Shown here one piece after another: positions 16,937 to 23,517 of a stretch of DNA of 64,000 nucleotides; position 1 is the first letter of the stretch, and the number at the start of each line of letters is the position of its first letter. The translations under genes and the position numbers were made by a program. The notes beneath the pieces are model-generated. The model had not been told where the DNA came from. It ran no database searches and worked only from the letters and a program-made list of their open reading frames with translations. The stretch spans positions 5,116,001 to 5,180,000 of the forward strand of contig NZ_CP048209.1 of NCBI RefSeq assembly GCF_010119935.1, written 5' to 3'. This DNA is from Paenibacillus lycopersici (lineage in GTDB: Bacteria > Bacillota > Bacilli > Paenibacillales > Paenibacillaceae).

Positions 16937-17656
16937 TCACCCGATTGCTACGGTATCGCCTAGCCGAATTCGCCCCGGCTTGAGGACGGAAGCGTAAACC
17001 CCGAACATCAAACCGAATTCTTGGTTTACGAGCTTGAGCAAGGAAGGATCCTTCTGTTGCGTGTCCGGATCCATCGTGATCACGACGCAGCGCTCGCACA
17101 AGCTGTCGGCTTGTAACTCAACTTCGCCAATCGTTATCCGTTGGCCAACCCATTCCGTTTCGACCGGCGCGTCGTCATTCAGATTCACGATGAAGTTGCC
17201 GCGGAACCGGCGCGGATCGAGCGGCTTGCCCCACAGGGATTCGAGCTTCTTCAAGGAGGCATCCGTCACGAGCAATATACTGGCGGCTTCCACAGAAAGC
17301 AACGGCACGTTCTTGGCTTCCGGATTCGGCGCCTTGATTCGTGATTGCGTTAGTCGCGTCTTCGTCTGGCCCTGCAATTCGGCGAGCAGCTGCTCGTCCC
17401 AGCCAAAGCGGCGCCCGTCCGGGGCTGTCACTTCAATGCTCCCGTCGTTGAATCGCGCTTGATAGTTCAGCATGTTCGGGATGTTACGCGCGGTAATGTA
17501 TTTGAACCAGTCTCGTTTCGTTTCGTCATAGAACGAGCAGAATCTGTCGCCCAGCATACCGTAATGCTCGATTTCGCAATTTTCCAGCCGTTCTCCCGCG
17601 AACGATTTGACCGGAAACCGGTAAATATCGCTGATTTGCCCAACGTTAACAGTCAC
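16937..17656 (-). CDS. MOSC domain protein (YcbX/mARC-like molybdenum-cofactor sulfur carrier family)
   Basis: A 239-aa protein. The N-terminal beta-barrel half starts with VGQISDIYRFPVKSFAGE, the MOSC_N signature. The MOSC core follows from about residue 95 (RFRGNFIVNL) with the conserved Cys in DSLCERCVVITMDPDT and the ending GVYASVLKPGRIRLGDTV. The family carries activated sulfur or binds Mo cofactor for reductive detoxification of N-hydroxylated compounds. No ferredoxin domain is fused. The gene stands alone between a repeat array and the second oxygenase. Confidence 0.9.
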   Translation of the reverse strand: MTVNVGQISDIYRFPVKSFAGERLENCEIEHYGMLGDRFCSFYDETKRDWFKYITARNIPNMLNYQARFNDGSIEVTAPDGRRFGWDEQLLAELQGQTKTRLTQSRIKAPNPEAKNVPLLSVEAASILLVTDASLKKLESLWGKPLDPRRFRGNFIVNLNDDAPVETEWVGQRITIGEVELQADSLCERCVVITMDPDTQQKDPSLLKLVNQEFGLMFGVYASVLKPGRIRLGDTVAIG

Positions 17657-17789
17657 TTCGGAGCTCCTCCATTCGATTCCAAGTTCACAACAGAATCATT
17701 GTACTTGATCGCGGCAGAGGATGCCAAAATTTCAATCCGATTCCCTTTCCAGCTTCGCTTTTTCTTCCGCAGCCGGTCGCAGAGCCCGT

Positions 17790-18563
17790 TCACAATAGCG
17801 AAATCTTCTGCTTCAGCTCGGCCCGCCTCGTCACTTCAGAATCATGGCGAATGTAATGAATGACATTCGATCTGCGCCATCGGTCCGCGCTCTTATTTCT
17901 TAAAGACGAGTGGACAAGCAGGTTATGGAACACGATAAAATCTCCCTTGCTCAATTCGACCGGTATTTCTTGCGTCAAATCGACGTTCTGGGCCTCGCTC
18001 ATAAGCGGATCGTACTCCTTCAAGTTGCGGACATCGCTATGTTTCAACAAGCCGAGGCGATGACTTCCCGGGACAACCCATAGACAACCATTCTCGACAT
18101 CGGTATCTTCCATGGCCATCCAGACGCCGATCAGCGTATTCGGTTCATTATGGATGTAATTGTAATCTTGGTGCGGCGCCTGTCCGAGAGAGCCCGGTTC
18201 CTTGAAGAAATACATCGTCTGGATGCCGACGGCCTCGTCTCCGAGCAGCTGGGCCAATGCTCCCCGAATGATCGGCAGCTTCATCATTTGAAGCGAGAAC
18301 GAGTCGCTCTTATGCGGATTAAAGACCCGCGTCGTGAATCGGCTCTTATCGAAGCTGTCGGCCTGGTTATGCTTCATGCCTTCCTTCACCCATTCCGGCA
18401 TCTCATCGGCCGCAAGCGCGCGAAGATCGTGGATATGGCGATTATAGGCATCGATGAGATCCGTACTGACGCTGTTTTTGATAATTAGATAACCGTTGTT
18501 CGTAAACGCCTCGATTTGGCTCTCGGTCAGCGGGTTTAAGCGAGTCTGTTGTGCTTTATCCAT
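17790..18563 (-). CDS. Phytanoyl-CoA dioxygenase (PhyH)-family oxygenase, second copy
   Basis: A 257-aa Fe(II)/2-oxoglutarate oxygenase. The triad is H131-x-D133 in APHQDYNYI and His218 in NLLVHSSLRNKS, with Arg near 229-231 as the probable co-substrate ligand. ENGCLWVVPGSHRLG is the typical core strand. It is only distantly like the copy at 15291. GGAGG precedes the start. It is divergent from the regulator at 18735 across a 171-nt AT-rich intergenic region, which suggests that regulator controls it. Confidence 0.9.
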   Translation of the reverse strand: MDKAQQTRLNPLTESQIEAFTNNGYLIIKNSVSTDLIDAYNRHIHDLRALAADEMPEWVKEGMKHNQADSFDKSRFTTRVFNPHKSDSFSLQMMKLPIIRGALAQLLGDEAVGIQTMYFFKEPGSLGQAPHQDYNYIHNEPNTLIGVWMAMEDTDVENGCLWVVPGSHRLGLLKHSDVRNLKEYDPLMSEAQNVDLTQEIPVELSKGDFIVFHNLLVHSSLRNKSADRWRRSNVIHYIRHDSEVTRRAELKQKISLL

Positions 18564-18570
18564 GCTCTGC

Positions 18571-18721
18571 AGCCTCCAAATTCATTAGGTTGTATTTTAT
18601 CTAATTTATTTGATTATAAGCTAACAAAATTCATGTGTAAACGTATTCTATCCCTATATTTACCCGAATGAAATTGATGGTGCTTTTGTTTTATGTTAGA
18701 ATATTTCCTAACTAAATGAAG
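18571..18721. promoter_or_regulatory. AT-rich divergent control region with TTAG/CTAA half-sites
   Basis: The region between oxygenase (minus) and regulator (plus) starts has TTAG-N8-CTAA just upstream of the regulator gene and TTAG-N12-CTAA near the oxygenase start. These could be sites of the ArsR-like regulator encoded next door. The assignment is tentative. Confidence 0.35.
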
Positions 18722-18734
18722 GCGGGATTCGACC

Positions 18735-19655
18735 ATGCTGATGTTGAACAACGATGAACGATCGCTGAAAATCTACGAAGCCTTGGCCTCCAGGCCGCGA
18801 TTGACCGTGATCGAATTATTAGCCAAGCAGGATATGAACGTGAAGGAGCTGGCGGAGCGTCTCGGTTTCTCGTCCGCGACAATGACGATGCACATCAAGA
18901 AGCTTGAAGAAGCCGGCATTGTCGTCAACCAATCCGTCCCGGCCAGGCATGGACATCAGAAGATATGCAGCTTGGCGTTGAATGAATTTACCGCGCAGTT
19001 CCGTTCGCCCGCTGCCGAGCCGGAGCGGGAATATTATCACTCTTCCATTGGCGTTGGCCAATACGTGGATTACGCTATAACGCCGACCTGCGGCATGGCC
19101 TCGCGCGAATCGATTATCGGCCAGATGGACGACCCCCGTTATTTTAGCGATCCCGGTCATTTGGAAGCGGCGATTATTTGGTTTGCAAGCGGCTATGTCG
19201 AGTATCGCATTCCGAATTATTTACTGAATACGCAGCGTTTGAAGTCCATCGACATCACGCTCGAGCTATGCTCCGAGGCGCCGGGCTTCAATGAGCAATG
19301 GCCGTCCGATATCGCTTTCGCCATAAACGGACGGCATATAGGCACCTGGACGTGTCCGGGCGACTTCGGCCATAAGAAAGGAATCCTGACGCCCCCTTGG
19401 TGGAACCATGGCACGCAATACGGCTTGTTGAAGGGGCTTCGGGTTACCGAGGAAGGCAGCTTCCTGGACGGCATCCGTCTGTCCGATACGACGATCGCGG
19501 ACTTGGCGATCATGAACGGGAGAGATCTTCCATTCCGGATCGAAGTATCCGAGGAGGCGCGTCACGTCGGAGGCGTCGTGTTATTCGGCAAGGACTTCGG
19601 CAACTACAGTCAAAATATCGAAGTCTACTTGAATTATGAACATGTTGAAAAATAA
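18735..19655 (+). CDS. ArsR-type winged-helix regulator with long C-terminal sensor domain
   Basis: A 306-aa protein. Residues about 5-85 form a winged helix (ASRPRLTVIELLAKQDMNVK, LAERLGFSSATMTMHIKKLE). Residues about 95-300 are an additional beta-rich domain with LEAAIIWFASGYVEYRIPNY, IAFAINGRHIGTWTCPGDFG, GILTPPWWNHGTQYGLLKGL and a FGKDFGNYSQNIE-like C-terminus. That architecture recurs in Firmicute regulators of carbohydrate or secondary metabolism and probably binds a small ligand. It is divergent from the second PhyH oxygenase, its likely target. The ATG at 18735 has GGCGGG upstream. Confidence 0.85.
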   Translation: MLMLNNDERSLKIYEALASRPRLTVIELLAKQDMNVKELAERLGFSSATMTMHIKKLEEAGIVVNQSVPARHGHQKICSLALNEFTAQFRSPAAEPEREYYHSSIGVGQYVDYAITPTCGMASRESIIGQMDDPRYFSDPGHLEAAIIWFASGYVEYRIPNYLLNTQRLKSIDITLELCSEAPGFNEQWPSDIAFAINGRHIGTWTCPGDFGHKKGILTPPWWNHGTQYGLLKGLRVTEEGSFLDGIRLSDTTIADLAIMNGRDLPFRIEVSEEARHVGGVVLFGKDFGNYSQNIEVYLNYEHVEK

Positions 19656-20216
19656 CAGGAGGAGAAGGGTCATAAGGACCGTATATATTTTTTAGCTATC
19701 TATAAAAATAAACTTCGGCCATCCTTTATTAAAAGAATTAAGGAAGCAGCCGCGGATTAAGCTGGAAGCAAAGAGTAGTTTTGAAACCGAGTGGTAGGTC
19801 ATCCGGTGGATCGCGCAGCATTGTCACCGTCGGCGGACCGAATGAAGCATATGGAATTTTCAAGGAAGCCATCATTGGCTATAGCCCTGAATAATGGCTT
19901 GAAAGGCGACATATGCGTCTCGCCCTTTCCGGCATCCTTCACGCGCGGACACCGGATGCCTTTGGCCTTTTGGCGTTGCTTTTGAACTTTGCCTTCGGTT
20001 TTGCAGCATGCTGTGTTTGCCAAATTCATAGGCAGTCATGGTGATGGTCATAGCTCCTATCCATCCATTGATGTTCCCCTACCATCTGTTCCGTTCAAAT
20101 AACAGACAAGCCCGCGGATCGTGTAGATCAAACCACTTCCAAATAACCTCGCTGTGAGTACCTGTCCGAGGAGCAGATTATACAGTAACGAACTAAACCT
20201 AACGCCAACGTCAGGT
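19656..20216. other. Gene-poor stretch with hairpins and possible degraded element
   Basis: No convincing gene. Frames of 64 codons (plus, 19791-19985) and 76 codons (minus, 19799-20029) overlap each other, and both lack good ribosome sites. Two adjacent hairpins occur at about 19898-19961: GAAAGGCG paired with CGCCCTTTC (imperfect), and GGCATCC-N16-GGATGCC followed by TTTGGCC. A third imperfect palindrome (AACCT-N-ACG with CGT-N-AGGTT) lies at about 20197-20217, abutting the cytochrome control sites. It could be a relic or a structured leader. Confidence 0.4.
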
Positions 20217-20276
20217 TTGTGAAATTAATCACAAAAGTTCAATCTCTCGCCACAACTATTGTGAAAAAAATCACAA
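20217..20276 (+). promoter_or_regulatory. Two TGTGA-N6-TCACA palindromes (Fnr/Rex-type) controlling cytochrome bd
   Basis: TTGTGAAATTAATCACAA (20217-20234) and TTGTGAAAAAAATCACAA (20259-20276) have centres 42 bp apart, four helical turns. They fit the Fnr/CRP-type box TGTGA-N6-TCACA exactly and the Rex box (TTGTGAA-N4-TTCACAA) apart from one base. The second overlaps the expected -35 region of the TATAAT at 20285-20290, a repressor position. The first lies near -71, an activator-compatible position. Rex represses cydABCD in Bacillus subtilis, so redox control fits the genes downstream. Confidence 0.82.
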
Positions 20277-20284
20277 AACTCGTT

Positions 20285-20290
20285 TATAAT
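20285..20290 (+). promoter_or_regulatory. -10 element of the cyd operon
   Basis: A perfect TATAAT stands 8 nt after the second palindrome. No consensus -35 is present at 17 nt; TTGTGA of the palindrome lies 20 nt upstream. A weak -35 covered by an operator is consistent with regulated transcription. Confidence 0.65.
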
Positions 20291-20412
20291 AGCCGTATAA
20301 CGGTGAATGCATGGTAAGAATAGGTACCTCGCCCGCTCATGCCCTTGCCAGCCTGCCGCTTGGCAGTATCGATTGTCCGTCTTCTAATTCGTTCAGAAAG
20401 AAGGGATTCCTT

Positions 20413-20547
20413 ATGGCCCGAGAACCTCGTTCCGGGAAGGACGACAGCGGCAGACGCGTCGTCAATCAGGAGAAACGCCTCATCGCACTATGTATCGTTG
20501 TCGCCGTCATCATGCTGCTGTCCTTGTCCCGCTATCTGTTCGAATGA
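20413..20547 (+). CDS. Small single-pass membrane protein upstream of cydA
   Basis: A 44-residue reading frame with a charged N-terminus (MAREPRSGKDDSGRR) and one C-terminal membrane helix (LIALCIVVAVIMLLSLSRYL). AGAAGGG lies about 7 nt upstream of the ATG. It is the first frame after the cyd promoter and ends 55 nt before cydA. I do not recognise it. Position and topology suggest an accessory factor of the oxidase, but it could be spurious. Confidence 0.5.
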   Translation: MAREPRSGKDDSGRRVVNQEKRLIALCIVVAVIMLLSLSRYLFE

Positions 20548-20602
20548 TGAGCGGTACATATGAAATGCTCCATGAACAAACCAAGCTTCGGGAGGGATTA
20601 CG

Positions 20603-21955
20603 ATGCTGCTAAGCGGATACGATCCGGTCATGTACAGCCGGATACTTACGGGACTTACGCTCGCTTTTCATATTATTTTCGCCACGATCGGCGTCGGCGT
20701 GCCGCTCATGATCGCGATCGCGGAATGGATCGGCATCAAGCGCAATGACGACCATTACTTGCTCATGGCACGGCGCTGGGCGCGCGGCTTCGTCATTACG
20801 GTCGCCGTCGGCGTCGTGACGGGTACGGCCATCGGCCTGCAGCTCAGCCTGCTGTGGCCGACCTTCATGCGGGCCGCGGGCCAATCGATCGCCCTGCCGC
20901 TCTTCATGGAGACGTTCGCCTTCTTCTTCGAGGCGATCTTCCTCGGCATCTACCTGTACACCTGGGAACGGTTCAAGAAGAAGACGACGCATCTGCTGCT
21001 GCTCATTCCGGTCGTCATCGGCTCGTCCGCCTCGGCCTGCTTCATTACGATCGTCAACGCGTTCATGAACGCGCCGGCAGGCGTGACCGTGAAGGACGGC
21101 AAGATCGTCGACATCTCCCCGTTCGGCGCCATGCTGAGCCCGGCCATGCCGACGAAAGTGTCGCATGTGCTCGTTACCGCGTATCTGACCTGCGCCTTCG
21201 TGCTCGCCGCGATCGCCGCGTGGTCGCTGCTGCGCGGCCGCAATCATATCTATTATAAGAAAGCGCTCCGGCTTACGATGATGTCCGCCTTCGTCTTCAT
21301 TCTCGCCAGCGCCGTCATCGGCGATCTGTCGGGCAAATACTTGGCCAAGTATCAGCCGGAGAAGCTGGCCGCAATGGAATGGCATTTCGATACGACGAAG
21401 CAGGCGCCGCTCGTGCTCGGTGGCATTCTGACCGAAGACAACGAGATCAAGTACGGCCTCGAAATCCCGTTCGCGCTCAGCATTCTCGCCCACGGCTTGC
21501 CGAATGCGGAAGTGACCGGCCTGAACGACATTCCGGAGGACGAGCATCCGCCGCTCTATATTCACTATCTGTTCGATCTGAAAATGGCGTTCGTCGCCGT
21601 CATGGTCTTCATTGCCGGCGCGTTCATCTTCCTGCTCTACCGCAAGCGCAGCGCCGCCTTCGGCAACAAATGGATGCTGCGCGGCATCATTCTCGCGGCG
21701 CCGCTCGCGATGATGACGATCGAGCACGGCTGGATCTTCTCGGAGGTCGGCCGCCAGCCATGGCTGCTCCGCGGCATTATGCGGACGAACGAAGGCGCGA
21801 CGACATCGGATCACGTCGACACGATGCTCATCGTATTCGTCCTCCTGTACGCGGTGCTCGCCGTCTCGTCGGTAACCGTGCTGATCCGCATGTTCCGCAA
21901 CAACCGGGCGGAAGACGAAATCGCGGCAAAAGGCTTTAAAGGAGGCGACGAATGA
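20603..21955 (+). CDS. cydA: Cytochrome bd quinol oxidase subunit I
   Basis: A 450-aa, nine-helix membrane subunit that oxidises quinol and reduces oxygen to water. Haem ligands are recognisable: His23 in LAFHIIFATIG (b595-type) and His188 in KVSHVLVTAYL (b558-type). The conserved acidic ME-TFAFFFEAIFLG residues (Glu103, Glu110) and the GRQPW motif near residue 385 are present. The quinol loop is the short form typical of Firmicute CydA/YthA (E. coli is longer). GGGAGGG lies 7 nt before the ATG. The stop overlaps the cydB start (TGATGA). It has the redox operators upstream. Confidence 0.96.
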   Translation: MLLSGYDPVMYSRILTGLTLAFHIIFATIGVGVPLMIAIAEWIGIKRNDDHYLLMARRWARGFVITVAVGVVTGTAIGLQLSLLWPTFMRAAGQSIALPLFMETFAFFFEAIFLGIYLYTWERFKKKTTHLLLLIPVVIGSSASACFITIVNAFMNAPAGVTVKDGKIVDISPFGAMLSPAMPTKVSHVLVTAYLTCAFVLAAIAAWSLLRGRNHIYYKKALRLTMMSAFVFILASAVIGDLSGKYLAKYQPEKLAAMEWHFDTTKQAPLVLGGILTEDNEIKYGLEIPFALSILAHGLPNAEVTGLNDIPEDEHPPLYIHYLFDLKMAFVAVMVFIAGAFIFLLYRKRSAAFGNKWMLRGIILAAPLAMMTIEHGWIFSEVGRQPWLLRGIMRTNEGATTSDHVDTMLIVFVLLYAVLAVSSVTVLIRMFRNNRAEDEIAAKGFKGGDE

Positions 21956-22980
21956 TGAGCTACGAGCTGCTCGGCATTACCGTGCTCTGGATTTTCCTGT
22001 TCGGCTACCTGATCGTCGCCTCGATCGATTTCGGCGCCGGGTTCTTCAGCTACTACAGCGCCGTAACCGGCAAGCGGCATCTGATCAACAACATCATCGA
22101 GCGTTACTTGTCGCCGGTGTGGGAAGTCACGAATGTCTTCCTTGTCTTCTTCTTCGTCGGCATGGTCGGCTTCTTCCCGGATACCGCCTACTACTACGGC
22201 ACCGCCCTGCTCGTGCCGGGCAGCGTCGCGATCGTGCTGCTGGCGATCCGGGGCTCCTATTACGCGTTCAACACGTACGGCACGAACAAAAACAACCGTT
22301 TCTACATGCTGCTCTACGGCGCAAGCGGCCTGCTCATTCCCGCTTCGCTGTCGACGGTCATGACAATCTCGGAGGGCGGCTACATCGAGGAGCATGCCGG
22401 CGGCAGGCTGACCTTCCTGTACGGCAAGCTGTTTACGTCGACCTATTCATGGACGGTCGTTCTGCTCGCGCTCGTGAGCGTGCTGTACATCTCGGCCATG
22501 TTCCTGAGCTATTATGCCGACCGCGCCGGAGACCGCAACGCGTTCGAAGTCGTGCGCAAATACGCGCTCGCCTGGAGCGGCCCGACGATTCTGTCCAGTC
22601 TGCTCGTCTTCTTCGCCATCCGCAATCATAACCCGGTTCACTTCGAGCGGATGGAGCATTACGCCTGGATGTTCGTGATGTCCTTCGCCTGCTTCCTCGT
22701 CGCGGTCTACCAGGTGTGGACGCGCAAGCGGCTCGGCGTCGGATTCGTCTTCGTTATCCTGCAATTCGGCTTCGCGTTCTTCGGCTACGGAGCGGGACAT
22801 ATGCCGTACGTGCTGTACCCGTACCTGACGATTTACGACAACTTCACCAGCGAACCGATGGCCATCGCGCTCATCTCGGTATTCATTCTCGGCTTGCTGC
22901 TGCTCATCCCGTCGCTGTACCTGCTCATGCGGCTGTTCTTGTTCGATACGAAGTACGTGCAGGGCAAGCGAGGCAAATAA
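21955..22980 (+). CDS. cydB: Cytochrome bd oxidase subunit II
   Basis: Subunit II, about 342 aa with about eight to nine membrane helices; it begins MMSYELLGITVLWIFLFGYLI and contains the family segment VASIDFGAGFFSYY. No haem ligand is expected in this subunit. The gene abuts cydA, with AAAGGAGG inside the cydA 3' end serving as its ribosome site. CydB scaffolds CydA. No cydC/cydD exporter genes follow, so they must lie elsewhere. An alternative ATG is 3 nt further in (21955 vs 21952 frame start). Confidence 0.94.
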   Translation: MSYELLGITVLWIFLFGYLIVASIDFGAGFFSYYSAVTGKRHLINNIIERYLSPVWEVTNVFLVFFFVGMVGFFPDTAYYYGTALLVPGSVAIVLLAIRGSYYAFNTYGTNKNNRFYMLLYGASGLLIPASLSTVMTISEGGYIEEHAGGRLTFLYGKLFTSTYSWTVVLLALVSVLYISAMFLSYYADRAGDRNAFEVVRKYALAWSGPTILSSLLVFFAIRNHNPVHFERMEHYAWMFVMSFACFLVAVYQVWTRKRLGVGFVFVILQFGFAFFGYGAGHMPYVLYPYLTIYDNFTSEPMAIALISVFILGLLLLIPSLYLLMRLFLFDTKYVQGKRGK

Positions 22981-22999
22981 CCGTCTGGAGGAGATCGAT

Positions 23000-23110
23000 A
23001 TGCTCGAGAAATTTCTGATTTTCGTCGCGCCTTTCCTCGTCGTGTTCCTGTCCGTCGGCTTCCTGTTCTGGTGGGGAGCGCGCAAACCGAAGAACGATCG
23101 GCTGTTATAA
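23000..23110 (+). CDS. cydS: CydS-like small subunit of cytochrome bd oxidase (36 aa)
   Basis: The 36-codon frame starts 19 nt after cydB with GGAGGAG at ideal distance. The product, MLEKFLIFVAPFLVVFLSVG and onward, is a single membrane helix followed by FWWGARKPKNDRLL. It fits the pattern FLI-x2-AP-x2-VV-x2-LSV-x3-FW-x-G that I recall for Geobacillus thermodenitrificans CydS, the third subunit seen in that bd-oxidase structure, which packs against CydA. It would be missed by gene callers with a 50-60 codon cutoff. The comparison is from memory. Confidence 0.88.
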   Translation: MLEKFLIFVAPFLVVFLSVGFLFWWGARKPKNDRLL

Positions 23111-23206
23111 GAAGTCGCCGTTCCGCGCACGCTATAGACGACGCTGAATCCGCAGCCGGCGCGCTGCGACAGCGCGGACTACAGGATGCAAAGGAGCTGC
23201 CGCGTA

Positions 23207-23359
23207 ATGACGTCATCCAAGAACCGCAGAGAGAACGCGTGGAAGAGCCGCAAGCAGAACCAACAGACCCATGGCGAGGTCAAATCGCTGGCCGAGCTTT
23301 CGGACGAAGGCACGTCCGGCGTAGCCGGGTACACGAACGCCCGCAACAACGGCGACTAA
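23207..23359 (+). CDS. Small hydrophilic protein, 50 aa
   Basis: The reading frame MTSSKNRRENAWKSRKQNQQ and onward ends in GVAGYTNARNNGD. AAGGAG lies 10 nt before the ATG and a clean terminator follows 20 nt after the stop, which supports a real gene. It is highly charged, without Cys or membrane segment, and resembles small spore or stress proteins in composition. I do not recognise the family. It lies 96 nt after cydS and may be cotranscribed with it. Confidence 0.55.
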   Translation: MTSSKNRRENAWKSRKQNQQTHGEVKSLAELSDEGTSGVAGYTNARNNGD

Positions 23360-23379
23360 TCAGCCGCCGGCAAACGGAC

Positions 23380-23420
23380 AAGGAGCAGATCCCCTAAACG
23401 GATCTGCTCCTTGTTTATTG
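23380..23420 (+). terminator. Rho-independent terminator of the cyd operon
   Basis: A 12-bp perfect stem, AAGGAGCAGATC (23380-23391) with GATCTGCTCCTT (23401-23412), is followed by GTTTATTG. A weaker U tract may still serve in either direction, as the SLH gene converges from the right. Confidence 0.75.
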
Positions 23421-23517
23421 CTTTCGAATACTCAAACGGTCGCCTACTGTCTGATATTCATTTATCGTATCCACACAGGTTCACATAACGGCTTGCTTCA
23501 ATTTACTTGCCTAACGG

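Noticed and set aside
16136..17099. Overlapping open frames across hairpin array A
   Set aside because: Frames exist only because the repeat lacks stops; unit length varies 50-52 bp, so the three frames alternate; no ribosome site.
20609..21814. 401-aa minus-strand frame opposite cydA
   Set aside because: Antisense shadow, Arg/Glu/Asp-rich, no start signal.
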